DNA from: Deltaproteobacteria bacterium
GTDB lineage: Bacteria; Myxococcota_A; UBA796; SXON01
Assembly (NCBI GenBank): GCA_014191855.1
Contig: BJHF01000059.1
Location: 1-41,605 of the forward strand
Direction: 5' to 3'
Length of the DNA stretch: 41,605 nt
This document shows, one piece after another, positions 22,991-31,282 of this stretch. The notes under the pieces are model-generated. The model ran no database searches, was not told the DNA's origin, and saw nothing but the letters and a program-made list of their open reading frames with translations. Positions within the stretch are counted from its first letter, which is position 1; each line of letters opens with the position of its first letter. The position numbers and the translations under genes are program-made.

Positions 22991-24763
22991 CTATCCTTCC
23001 GGCCGGCGCAGGGGTCGGCGCAGGGGCCAACTCCCCGACTCCGGAACGCGCCGCCCCTCCGGCGTCCACAACACGAGGGTCGGCGATTCCCCCTCCGGTT
23101 CGGCGAGCTCCCCCCGCCAGCCCTCCGCGACAGGGGCCCCGCCCGCGCCCACCAGCCGAAAAACGCACCGTTCGCCCGCCCAGCCGTAGTGCACGTGCGC
23201 CGGCCACCCAGGCCCCGGCGCCATCGAACCCGTCGTAACCGGGATCACCCCAGCGCCGCTCCACGCGAAAAAGTCTCCTCGACCCGGGAAGACCGGACCC
23301 ACAGGCACGGTGCCAGGGCTCACGCCGGCCGCCACAGGCACGCCCAGCTCCGGCAACGGCGGTGCCCCGATCTTCTCCAGCACGTCCGCGAGGTGCGCGC
23401 GGAAGAGCACATCGAACTCCCCGGCGAAGGGCGTGGTGAATTCGGGGCCGTACCACCAAAACCAGTCGCTCGCCTCCGCGCGCCACAGCGAGCGCCGGGC
23501 CTCCTCCGGCTGCGCCGAGGACTCGAACGCCTCCCGCACCTTCCGCAGCAGGCGCCACGCCGCCTGGTCCTCGGGCGCACCGATCCAGATTCGAAAATCC
23601 GCCTGGATCCAGCTTCCGGTGTGCAGCGCGTGCACCCGGCCCGTCGCGGGCTCCGCCGCGAGGTCGCCGCACGTCGTAAGCGACGCTCGCCCGAACAGCT
23701 CGCGCATGAAACCCGCGCCGGCGTCCCGGTAACTCTCCCACGGGTTCTCCCCGTCCAGCGCCAGGAATACCCGCCGATCTCCGACTCGCATCAAGAGGTC
23801 GTCCACCGCGGCTTCGGGCGGGTGGTCCGCGTACACGAACCCCACCCGGTCGCTCAGGCCGTGATCCCGAAACAGCGCTTTCATCGGACCGACCTGCCAA
23901 ACCGGCCCAGACCCCTCCTCGCGCGAGCGGGCGAGCACGCCGTTATCGGCCGCAAACCACCGAAAGCCGGCCCCGGCGAACAGGTCCAGGGCCTCCGGGC
24001 TCACGGAGCCTTCGCTCGGCCAGAGCCCGTGCACCTCCCGGCCGATCCACGCGCCCACCGCCCGACGCCCTTCCACGAGCTGATCCAGCGCATCTTGCGG
24101 GGCGCGAAAGCCGGGATCGTCGAAGGGGCCCAGGTTGCGGGATGCATGCCCGGAGTCGATCAGCAGCGGCACGATGGGGTGGGCGTACGGAGTGGCCGTG
24201 ACATCCGGCAACCCCGCATACAACGCCCGCAGCTCTCCAAGGCACGCGCGCTGCACGTCCAGCACAAACCCCTTGTCCTCCTCCGTAAACCCCTCCCCTT
24301 TGCGCCGCAGCCGCACCAGCGTGGGATGATCCTCCAGTGCCGTGGCCCCGAACCATGCGAGGTTGCACCACACCTGCAGATCCCGCAGGTTCCGCACGGA
24401 GAAGCGATCACCACGCTCGCGCCGCGCTCGCAACGCGCCCCACCCCGCGAACCACTCGAAGGCACGGGGGCTCCCGTGCAGGGCGTGCTCCACGAACCAC
24501 CCGGCTTCGGCTGCGCTCAGCGTGTCTGCGTTGCGTCGGCACAAGTCGAGGTGGAGATCGCTGCCACCCGCGGCGTACCGGTCGATCTGCTCAATCAGGG
24601 TCGGAACGAGGTTCACCGTCACGCGGGCGCCGGTTTCGGCGATGATCCGCGGCACGTCTCGATAGCCCCGCGTGCCGTGCAGCCGCACCCAGGGCATGAT
24701 CGGCACGCCCGTGCGCGGGTGGCGGTAGTCGGGCTGGTGCATGTGGAGCAGAAGGCTGAGCAC
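22991..24763 (-). CDS. glycoside hydrolase family 57 protein (alpha-amylase/amylopullulanase type)
   Basis: 590 residues. GH57 enzymes are retaining alpha-glucan hydrolases or branching enzymes. The five-motif pattern is visible: HMHQPDY (His7, His9), YAHPIVPLL (His195), GLWPSEGSVS with nucleophile Glu251, LFRDHGLSDRVGF with acid/base Asp300, and LDGENPWE. The catalytic pair is intact. The C-terminal ~190 residues are beta-rich, include DWFWWYGPE, and may bind carbohydrate. No signal peptide is seen, so action on internal glycogen is likely. The GTG at 24763 leaves HMHQP at residues 7-11, as usual for the family. It heads the GH57-AmpG-lipoprotein unit. Confidence 0.92.
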   Translation of the reverse strand: MLSLLLHMHQPDYRHPRTGVPIMPWVRLHGTRGYRDVPRIIAETGARVTVNLVPTLIEQIDRYAAGGSDLHLDLCRRNADTLSAAEAGWFVEHALHGSPRAFEWFAGWGALRARRERGDRFSVRNLRDLQVWCNLAWFGATALEDHPTLVRLRRKGEGFTEEDKGFVLDVQRACLGELRALYAGLPDVTATPYAHPIVPLLIDSGHASRNLGPFDDPGFRAPQDALDQLVEGRRAVGAWIGREVHGLWPSEGSVSPEALDLFAGAGFRWFAADNGVLARSREEGSGPVWQVGPMKALFRDHGLSDRVGFVYADHPPEAAVDDLLMRVGDRRVFLALDGENPWESYRDAGAGFMRELFGRASLTTCGDLAAEPATGRVHALHTGSWIQADFRIWIGAPEDQAAWRLLRKVREAFESSAQPEEARRSLWRAEASDWFWWYGPEFTTPFAGEFDVLFRAHLADVLEKIGAPPLPELGVPVAAGVSPGTVPVGPVFPGRGDFFAWSGAGVIPVTTGSMAPGPGWPAHVHYGWAGERCVFRLVGAGGAPVAEGWRGELAEPEGESPTLVLWTPEGRRVPESGSWPLRRPLRRPEG

Positions 24764-24809
24764 GCTCCGAAGCTATCGGCGCCCGGCCCCCCGCGTTAGG
24801 CCCGCGGGC

Positions 24810-25814
24810 ATGACGATTGACGTCGCGATCCTCGGCGCTACGGGCATGGTGGGCCAGCGCTTCGTGCAGCTCCTGGCGAATCACCCCACCTTTCGGGTGG
24901 CGGAGCTGTGCGCCTCCGAGCGCTCGGTCGGCAAACGGTACGAGGACGCGGCGCCTTGGCGGTTGAGCGGGGACAACCCCATGCCCGACGCCGTGGTTGG
25001 CCCGTGCGATCCGGGCGCGGTGCGCTCCCCCGTCGTTTTCTCCGCGTTGGACTCGGCGACTGCGCTCATTGTCGAGCCAGCTTTTCGCGACGCGGGGCGT
25101 GCCGTGCTCACGAACGCCTCGCCGTTTCGGATGGCGGCTGGCGTGCCGCTGCTGATCCCCGAAGTGAACCCGGAGCACGCAGAGTGGGTGCGCGGGAAAG
25201 CTGGGTTCATCGTGGCGAACCCGAACTGCACCCACCAGGCGATGACGATCGCGTTGGCGCCGCTCCACCGCCGTTGGGGCGTCGAGGCGGTGTGCGTGGC
25301 CAGCTACCAGGCCGTCAGCGGCGCCGGCTACCCGGGGGAGAGCGCGTGGGACATGCTGGGGAACGTGCATCCCCACGCAGGCGATGAAGAGGAGAAGGTC
25401 GCCTCCGAGCCCCAGAAGATCCTGGACGCGCCCGACCTGCGGATCTCGGCGCGCTGCGTTCGCGTTCCGGTGGCGGACGGCCACCTCGTCGCCGTGCAAG
25501 CGAAGCTCCGCGTTGATCCGGGGCCGGACGCGATCCGCGAGGCGCTGGCCAGCTTTGTCGGCCCGTACGCGCTGCACAGCTCCCCGCGACCGCTCATCCA
25601 CCTCCTGAGCCAGCGTGACCGCCCAACGCCGAAGCTCGACGCCGACCGCGGCGGCGGCATGGCCGTGAGCATCGCCCGCGTTGAACGCTGCGAAGTATTC
25701 ACCGTCAAGTTCTTCGCACTCGCACACAATGCCATTCGGGGCGCGGCCGGGGGGGCTCTCGCGAACGCGGAGCTGCTCGTTGCCAAAGGCATTCTCGCCC
25801 TCGGGGTCGCGTAG
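24810..25814 (+). CDS. asd: aspartate-semialdehyde dehydrogenase
   Basis: 334 residues. It reduces beta-aspartyl phosphate to aspartate-semialdehyde with NADPH, the branch point for lysine/diaminopimelate, threonine and methionine. The N-terminal Rossmann motif is LGATGMVGQRF (8-18). The active site is ANPNCTHQ with Cys140, and the general base is probably His225 in PVADGHLVAV. Motifs and length fit the archaeal/fungal-type ASADH branch rather than the E. coli type. ATG 24810 is preceded by a GC-rich palindrome and no clear Shine-Dalgarno. Its stop directly abuts the permease ATG. Confidence 0.95.
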   Translation: MTIDVAILGATGMVGQRFVQLLANHPTFRVAELCASERSVGKRYEDAAPWRLSGDNPMPDAVVGPCDPGAVRSPVVFSALDSATALIVEPAFRDAGRAVLTNASPFRMAAGVPLLIPEVNPEHAEWVRGKAGFIVANPNCTHQAMTIALAPLHRRWGVEAVCVASYQAVSGAGYPGESAWDMLGNVHPHAGDEEEKVASEPQKILDAPDLRISARCVRVPVADGHLVAVQAKLRVDPGPDAIREALASFVGPYALHSSPRPLIHLLSQRDRPTPKLDADRGGGMAVSIARVERCEVFTVKFFALAHNAIRGAAGGALANAELLVAKGILALGVA

Positions 25815-27749
25815 ATGCCGACCCCGAATCCGATGTCCCGCACGCTCCCTCCCCTCGCCAGCGCGCAGACCGAGCAGCCCAAAACCTGGCTCGGACGATG
25901 GCTTCACGGCGGTGGCGCGCATGGCGCACACCATCCCACGTGGCCCTGGTGGAAGGTCATCTGGCTCACGGGCGTGGACTACTTTTCGTCCCTGGGCTAC
26001 CAACCTGGCATTGCGCTGGTGGCGGTGGGCGCGATCGCCCCTGCAGCGACCTTTTTCCTCGTTCTCGTCACGCTGTTCGGGGCGCTCCCCATCTACTCGG
26101 AGGTGGCCAAGCGCAGCTCCGCCGGACAGGGCAGCATCGCCATGCTGGAGCGGCTGCTGCCCGGGTGGACGGGCAAAGCGCTCGTCCTCGCCCTGATCGG
26201 CTTCGCCGCGACCGACTTCGTGATCACGATGACGCTGTCCGCCGCCGACGCCGCCGAGCATGCCATCCACAACCCCTTCCTCGAGCCCTACCTGGGCGGC
26301 GCTCAGGTAGGGGTCACCATCGCGCTCCTGGTCCTGCTGGCTCTGGTATTCCTGCGTGGCTTTTCGGAGGCGATCGGCATCGCCACGGCCATCGCCGTTC
26401 CCTACCTCCTGCTCAACGTAGTGGTGCTCTTGCGAGGAGGCTGGGAGATCGCCCAACACCCGGAGCTGCTGTCTGGTTGGCGCGCCGAGCTGCCCACCGA
26501 CTGGACGGCGCTTGTGCTCGCGGCGGGACTGGGCTTCCCCAAGCTCGCTCTCGGCTTGTCCGGATTTGAAACCGGCGTGTCCGTGATGCCCCTTGTCGAC
26601 GGCAAGGATGCGCCCGGCGCTCCGCCCGTCGGCCGCATCGCCGGAACGAAGAACCTGCTGCTCGGCGCCGCGCTCATCATGAGCGTGCTGCTGCTCTCGT
26701 CGAGCCTCGTTGCGGCCTGCCTCATCCCGGAGAGCGCCTACGGGGAGGGCGGCGCGGCCAGCGGGCGCGCGCTCGCATGGCTCGCGCACCGCTACCTCGG
26801 CGACGGGTTCGGCTCCGTGTACGACCTCGCAACCATCCTGATCCTCTGGTTCGCCGGGGCCTCTGCGAGCGCCGCGCTCCTGAGCCTCATCCCGCGCTAC
26901 CTCCCGCGCTTCGGAATGGCCCCGCACTGGGTTTCCCACCCGCGGCCGCTGGTGCTCCTTATCCTGGCGATCAACGTCGTGGTTACCCTCGCGTTCAACG
27001 CCAATGTGGAGGCGCAGGGTGGCGCGTATGCAACGGGCGTGCTCGCGCTGATCCTCTCGGGGGCGGTCGCGGTGACGCTCTCGAATCGCGCCGAAGGAAA
27101 CACCGGTCGGGCCGCGTTCTTTGGCGTGGTTTCGCTCGTCTTCGCCTACACGTTCATCGACAACATCATCGAGCGTCGCGACGGGATCATCATCTCCTCG
27201 ATCTTCATCGGCGCCGTGCTGATCGTCGGGGGGTTGTCCCGTTACCTGCGAGCCACCGAGCTGCGGGTGCAAAAAATGGTGCTCGCCGATGAGGAGTCTG
27301 CCGCGCACTGGCCGGCGCTCAAGGGGAAGAAGGTGCACTTCGTCGCGATGCGCTCGGATGGGGAAGACATCAACCGCAAGCGGCGTGAGCTCAAGAAACA
27401 CTACAACGTGCACGGACACCTCGCCTGGGTGCACGTGGAGCTGGCCGACGACCGGAGCCACTTCGATACGGTATGCGAGGTTCGAGTTCGGAAGCTCGGC
27501 GCGGACTACCAGATCACGATCACGAATGCGGTCGCGATCGCGAATACGCTCGCCTACATGTCGGAGCAGCTCGATCCCATCTCGCTGTTTTTGGGGTTGA
27601 CGCGTGGAAATCCCGTCGCCCAGGCGCTTCGGTACCTGCTGTGGGGCGAGGGCGAAACGGGGATCCTCGTGTACCAGATCCTGGTGCGCTACTGGGGTTG
27701 GACGCCCGAAGATGATCTACGGCCGCGAATCTTCCTGATGAGCGACTGA
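25815..27749 (+). CDS. APC-superfamily permease with C-terminal soluble domain
   Basis: 644 residues. After a ~50-residue polar N-terminus there are about 12 hydrophobic helices typical of APC-superfamily amino-acid/cation permeases, including TGVDYFSSLGYQPG in the first helix and LGLSGFETGVSVMP in a later one. The last ~160 residues (from about 480) are soluble, with PALKGKKVHFVAMRSD and RRELKKHYNVHGHLAWVHVEL, resembling a regulatory domain. The substrate is unknown; an amino acid or K+ is possible. The ATG immediately follows the ASADH stop with no gap, so translational coupling is likely; an internal Met seven codons in is an alternative start. Confidence 0.85.
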   Translation: MPTPNPMSRTLPPLASAQTEQPKTWLGRWLHGGGAHGAHHPTWPWWKVIWLTGVDYFSSLGYQPGIALVAVGAIAPAATFFLVLVTLFGALPIYSEVAKRSSAGQGSIAMLERLLPGWTGKALVLALIGFAATDFVITMTLSAADAAEHAIHNPFLEPYLGGAQVGVTIALLVLLALVFLRGFSEAIGIATAIAVPYLLLNVVVLLRGGWEIAQHPELLSGWRAELPTDWTALVLAAGLGFPKLALGLSGFETGVSVMPLVDGKDAPGAPPVGRIAGTKNLLLGAALIMSVLLLSSSLVAACLIPESAYGEGGAASGRALAWLAHRYLGDGFGSVYDLATILILWFAGASASAALLSLIPRYLPRFGMAPHWVSHPRPLVLLILAINVVVTLAFNANVEAQGGAYATGVLALILSGAVAVTLSNRAEGNTGRAAFFGVVSLVFAYTFIDNIIERRDGIIISSIFIGAVLIVGGLSRYLRATELRVQKMVLADEESAAHWPALKGKKVHFVAMRSDGEDINRKRRELKKHYNVHGHLAWVHVELADDRSHFDTVCEVRVRKLGADYQITITNAVAIANTLAYMSEQLDPISLFLGLTRGNPVAQALRYLLWGEGETGILVYQILVRYWGWTPEDDLRPRIFLMSD

Positions 27750-27766
27750 GCCCGCCGCGGTGGGGG

Positions 27767-28708
27767 CTACGGGCAGAGCGAAGCCGCGTCCAGGTGGGTG
27801 TTCGAGCCCCATTGTGCCGTAGCCGTCGCCGAAACCCAGGCCCCGGAGAAGGTGGCCGCGGTCGTAAGCGCTGCTTCCGGAGCGTAGATCCTCGCGTTTA
27901 CCGTTGCGCCGCCCGCGAGGCTCACTGTGCCGCCGCCGATCACGTAGATGTTGAGCTGACCAGGGCCCCCCGCCACGTTGTCCGAAGACCCATATTGCAA
28001 AGTGACATCGCCGGTAACGTAGAGGTCGAGCGTTTTTCCGGAGGCGATGGTGAGCGTGCCCCCTTCGTTGGCAAAGTCGTCCGTGAGCACCACCGCGTCG
28101 TCTGTTACGTCCAGCGTTGCACCATACCCAAGCCGAAAGCTACGAAACTGCGCGTTGCCGCCCCATACGGCCGCTTCGCCCCAGCCCACGTAGACATCGC
28201 CCTCTGAGGCCGGCATCCCGGCCGGCGCCGCGATGGTGGGCATCGAGATGGAGCCAGAGAGCTGACTTACACCGCCGGTTACCGAGGCACCCCACTCCTC
28301 GCAGTACCCGCTCGCCGGATCGCCCCCCACCCCGATCTCGCCCCGGATGGTTCCCCCGTTGGTCATGGCGCAGGCGCCCGTCCCGTTCACCGCGATGAAC
28401 GCCGCGCTCCCGGCGCTGGAGGCGTCGTACACGCCCGCGCTCGAATCGAAGCTGTCCACGTTAGCACCGTACGCGAATTCGGCGCGCTCGTCGGCGATTA
28501 CGCCGTGCGGGAAGCACCACGCCGAGGCCGAAGTATCGTCGGTATCTGCGGTGTCTGCGCTGTCCCCGACCGCCGTGTCGCCAGAATCACCGGCGGAGTC
28601 CGCGTTGCCGCCGGAGTCCGACCCGCCCGAATCGAGCCCCGAAGCTCCATCCTCCCCGAGCACGATGGTGGAGGGGCCACATGCGATGCCGAGGAACAAC
28701 AGGATCAT
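27767..28708 (-). CDS. surface lipoprotein with Asp/Ser/Thr stalk and beta-rich C-terminal domain
   Basis: 313 residues. The leader MILLFLGIAC is 10 residues without any basic residue. Upstream in-frame codons back to a stop contain no start, so this leader is not a mis-call. Residues 11-62 are a low-complexity Gly/Ser/Asp/Thr stalk (DSGDTAVGDSADTADTDDT). The rest is Gly/Ala/Thr-rich and beta-strand-like; the C-terminal ~150 residues (LYVTGDVTLQ, LNIYVIGGGTVSLAGG, VNARIYAPEAAL) recall DUF7305-type surface domains, a weak match from memory. It is probably cell-surface exposed. It converges on the permease gene with a 17-bp gap. Confidence 0.78.
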   Translation of the reverse strand: MILLFLGIACGPSTIVLGEDGASGLDSGGSDSGGNADSAGDSGDTAVGDSADTADTDDTSASAWCFPHGVIADERAEFAYGANVDSFDSSAGVYDASSAGSAAFIAVNGTGACAMTNGGTIRGEIGVGGDPASGYCEEWGASVTGGVSQLSGSISMPTIAAPAGMPASEGDVYVGWGEAAVWGGNAQFRSFRLGYGATLDVTDDAVVLTDDFANEGGTLTIASGKTLDLYVTGDVTLQYGSSDNVAGGPGQLNIYVIGGGTVSLAGGATVNARIYAPEAALTTAATFSGAWVSATATAQWGSNTHLDAASLCP

Positions 28709-28715
28709 GGGAACA

Positions 28716-28731
28716 GGGGGCTGGCGCCCCC
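28716..28731 (-). repeat. GC-rich hairpin in the surface-lipoprotein leader (dispersed palindrome copy 2)
   Basis: GGGGGC-TGGC-GCCCCC forms a 6-bp stem 8 nt before the ATG at 28708 (minus strand). Stem, loop side and flanks (GGGGGGCGC..AGCCCCC..GTT when read on the minus strand) resemble the hairpin at 15927-15947. It could hide the ribosome-binding site of this gene. TTGACC at 28748-28753 is a possible -35 for the divergent sirtuin gene, without a good -10. Confidence 0.4.
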
Positions 28732-28797
28732 CGTAACGCCCCCCGGGTTGACCTCAAACAGGCGCGTGCGTAGCTGCAGAAGCCCCCGGATTCGCAC

Positions 28798-29583
28798 GTG
28801 CCGCTCACCCCCCTCGCCGATGATCTCCGCGCCTCGCACCGCCTCGTCGTCCTCACCGGGGCCGGGATGGGCCTGGCGAGCGGAATCCCAACCTTTCGCG
28901 GCACGGATCCCGACGCCGTGTGGGCTTCCGACGTGATGACGATGGGCACAAACGCCTACTTTCGCCAGAACCCCGTCGGTTCGTGGCGCTGGTACCGCTC
29001 CCGGTTCGCGAAGCTCGGGGGTGCAAAGCCCAACGCGGGGCACACGGCGCTGGCCGACTTGGAGCGCTGGCAAGTCGGCCGCGGGCGGGAGTTCCTGCTG
29101 GTGACCCAGAACATCGATACCCTCCACGGCCAGGCGGGCAGCGAGCGGCTCGTGGAGGTGCACGGGCGCGCCGACCGGGTGCGTTGTTCGCAACGAAGCT
29201 GCGTGAACGCCGCGCCACGGGGTACGCTGGCGGCAGCCGACTTCGACTGGGCGGCCTTCGACGCCAACCCCTCGGAGGCCACGTTGCCGACGTGCTTCGC
29301 CTGCGGAGCCTTGGTGCGCGCCCACGTGCTGTGGTTCGACGAATACTACGCCGAGCACATGGACTACCAGTACGAGCGCGTAATCCGGGCGTTCCGGCAA
29401 ACGGATCTGGTGGTGTGCATCGGCACCAGCTTCTCGGTCGGCATCACCGCCGCGGCGCTCGAAACCAAAGGCGAGAAGTGGCTGATCGACCCGGGTGATG
29501 CGGCGCCGCCACCCGGGGTACACGTGGTCCGCGCGGCGCAGGAGGAAGCGTTACCGGCGTTGGTTGCGGCGCTTACCGCATGA
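28798..29583 (+). CDS. Sir2-family NAD-dependent protein deacylase (sirtuin)
   Basis: 261 residues. The NAD-binding motifs GAGMGLASGIPTFRG (21-35) and TQNIDTLH (103-110), the catalytic His122 (VEVHG), and GTSFSVG in the second Rossmann half are all present. A zinc site is formed by Cys130/Cys135 (CX4C) and Cys166/Cys169 (CX2C). Sirtuins remove acyl groups from lysines in proteins, consuming NAD+. The zinc-module insertion (residues 136-165) is somewhat long. GTG 28798 is used; no clear Shine-Dalgarno is visible. The stop is 11 bp from that of the convergent DUF2007-like gene. Confidence 0.93.
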   Translation: MPLTPLADDLRASHRLVVLTGAGMGLASGIPTFRGTDPDAVWASDVMTMGTNAYFRQNPVGSWRWYRSRFAKLGGAKPNAGHTALADLERWQVGRGREFLLVTQNIDTLHGQAGSERLVEVHGRADRVRCSQRSCVNAAPRGTLAAADFDWAAFDANPSEATLPTCFACGALVRAHVLWFDEYYAEHMDYQYERVIRAFRQTDLVVCIGTSFSVGITAAALETKGEKWLIDPGDAAPPPGVHVVRAAQEEALPALVAALTA

Positions 29584-29594
29584 CGGCCGGCCCG

Positions 29595-29903
29595 TCAGTC
29601 CCCGGCCGCGATGTCCCGCTGGCACGACCAGCACAGCTCGAAGCTGGCCGGGTTTCGCTCACCACACTGGGGGCACACCCATTCGAGGTGCGCCCTCGCA
29701 TCGAGCCCGGCGAGCAGGGCGCGGGCACCCTCCGCGTCATCCTCCCGCGCCCACACGTCTACCATCGCGTCCGGAATGGGGATCTCGCCGGCGAGTCCGG
29801 GGCGGCTCATGCCGCGAAGCTGCACCTCGAAGCCCGCCGCGGCGAGGCTCTCCCGCACCAACGAAGCCTCCGCGAGCGTGCGGGCTGCATGAACCTTGAC
29901 CAT
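29595..29903 (-). CDS. DUF2007-like small protein fused to a zinc ribbon
   Basis: 102 residues. The N-terminal ~70 residues (MVKVHAARTLAEASLVRESL, AGFEVQLRG, VDVWAREDDAEGARALL) match the DUF2007 'putative signal-transducing' fold, a ferredoxin-like module. The C-terminus is a RanBP2/rubredoxin-like zinc ribbon, CPQC...CWSC, with 11 residues between the cysteine pairs. Function is unknown. ATG 29903 is preferred to TTG 29909. The start codon region overlaps the alternative upstream start of the divergent CotH gene. Confidence 0.75.
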   Translation of the reverse strand: MVKVHAARTLAEASLVRESLAAAGFEVQLRGMSRPGLAGEIPIPDAMVDVWAREDDAEGARALLAGLDARAHLEWVCPQCGERNPASFELCWSCQRDIAAGD

Positions 29904-29976
29904 GCCCAAGGCTAACCGCTACGACCGAACGAACGTCGGGGTGACAACGCCCGCGTCGATCGGCTACCCTGCCGCC

Positions 29977-31251
29977 GTGCTCACCCTACTCCTGCTCGCG
30001 TGCGGCCCGACCAGCTCCATCTCCCTCAACGGGAACGACACCGGCGAGGGCGCGGGCGAAGAAACCGGCGCAACGGTGGACGATTCGGGGAGCGAGCTCC
30101 CGGGCGACTCGTCGGACACGGACAGCGGGGAAGACACAGGAGACAACGAGGATAAGGACGCCATCTACGAAGCGTTTTTCGATCCTGCTGTCATCCAGAC
30201 CATCGACATCACGCTCGACGACTCGGCCATCCGCTCGCTGAACCGCGACGGCGGCGAGTACGTCGAGGGCGGCGTCGTGATCAATGGTCAAGACTTCCCT
30301 TCGGTCGGCATCCGCCTCAAGGGCTCGAGCACCTACGAGGACCTGGAGTGCAACGACGGGTACTGCAAAGCGAGCTTCAAGATCAAGACCGACGAGTACG
30401 TGCTCGACCAGAAGTACGGTTCGCTGCAGCGAATCACGCTGAACAACATGACCACGGACTACACCCAGTCCAAAGAGATCATCGTCTACGATCTCCTTCA
30501 CCAACACTCGCAGCTCGCGAGCCGGGCCAGCTACGCGCGAGTCACGCTCAACGGCGAGCCCTGGGGCTTGTACGCCAACATCGAGTCGATCGACGACGAG
30601 TGGGTGGAGCGGCGATTCAGCGACGACTCCGGCAATCTCTGGGGAACGGGCACCAGCTACGGCGACTTCACCGACTCCGGGATGCGCGGCGGCTGGGTGA
30701 ACAAGTCGGGGGCGGGCGACCTTGAGCAGATCGCCCGGGTGAAGACGGCGTTGGATAGCTTCGGGGGGGACTTCTTCGGCGAGCTCGGCCCGCTGGTGAA
30801 CGTGGACCAATTCCTGGACTATTGGGCCTGGTGCGCGGCTGTCGGGAATTTCGACGGCTACCCGTTCCACCTCAACGACGTGATCATGTACGAAGATCCG
30901 GCCGATGAGCGTCGGCTTACCTTCGCGCCCTGGGGCACGGACGAGAGCTGGGACCAGCTCGAGGTGAGCGGGCAGGCCTGGTACACGATCGGCGGCCGGC
31001 TCGCGCTGGCCTGCTACTACGATGCGGCTTGCCTCGCCGAGCTGAAAGTGCATATCGACACGGCGACAACGGAGTACGGTGACACGGATGTGCTCGCGAT
31101 GGCGCAGGCCGCCTGGGACCTCTCGGAGGCCGACGTACAGACGGATCCGGTGCGGCCGTTCACGCCCGATTATGTATGGTCCTACCGGGACTACTACGAG
31201 CCGATCATCGAGGATTACGATGAATATGTTCGGGCGCAGGTGGGGTTGTAG
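29977..31251 (+). CDS. CotH-like kinase-family lipoprotein
   Basis: 424 residues from GTG 29977, giving a 9-residue leader MLTLLLLAC with no basic residue. ATG 29902 would give a longer, partly basic leader but overlaps the divergent start codon. An acidic Gly/Asp/Ser/Thr linker follows to about residue 65. The rest matches the CotH spore-coat kinase family: VGIRLKGSSTYE, RITLNNMTTDYTQSKE, GEPWGLYANIESIDDEW and FAPWGTDESWD. CotH proteins are atypical kinases that phosphorylate extracytoplasmic proteins. Here it would act on the outer surface or periplasm. Substrate candidates (other DTx-stalk lipoproteins) are speculative. Confidence 0.87.
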   Translation: MLTLLLLACGPTSSISLNGNDTGEGAGEETGATVDDSGSELPGDSSDTDSGEDTGDNEDKDAIYEAFFDPAVIQTIDITLDDSAIRSLNRDGGEYVEGGVVINGQDFPSVGIRLKGSSTYEDLECNDGYCKASFKIKTDEYVLDQKYGSLQRITLNNMTTDYTQSKEIIVYDLLHQHSQLASRASYARVTLNGEPWGLYANIESIDDEWVERRFSDDSGNLWGTGTSYGDFTDSGMRGGWVNKSGAGDLEQIARVKTALDSFGGDFFGELGPLVNVDQFLDYWAWCAAVGNFDGYPFHLNDVIMYEDPADERRLTFAPWGTDESWDQLEVSGQAWYTIGGRLALACYYDAACLAELKVHIDTATTEYGDTDVLAMAQAAWDLSEADVQTDPVRPFTPDYVWSYRDYYEPIIEDYDEYVRAQVGL

Positions 31252-31282
31252 CCGCGCCGGCGGCGAGGCGAAGCGCCGTGGC

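Noticed and set aside
24591..27461. A 956-codon open frame antisense to the ASADH and permease genes
   Set aside because: Arg/His/Gly-rich composition typical of the reverse frame of GC-rich genes, no domain, and both sense genes are clear family members.
29902..29976. ATG 29902 as the start of the CotH-like protein
   Set aside because: It would overlap the divergent gene's start codon (CATG) and add a poorly hydrophobic leader; GTG 29977 fits the short-leader pattern of neighbouring lipoproteins. Still possible.
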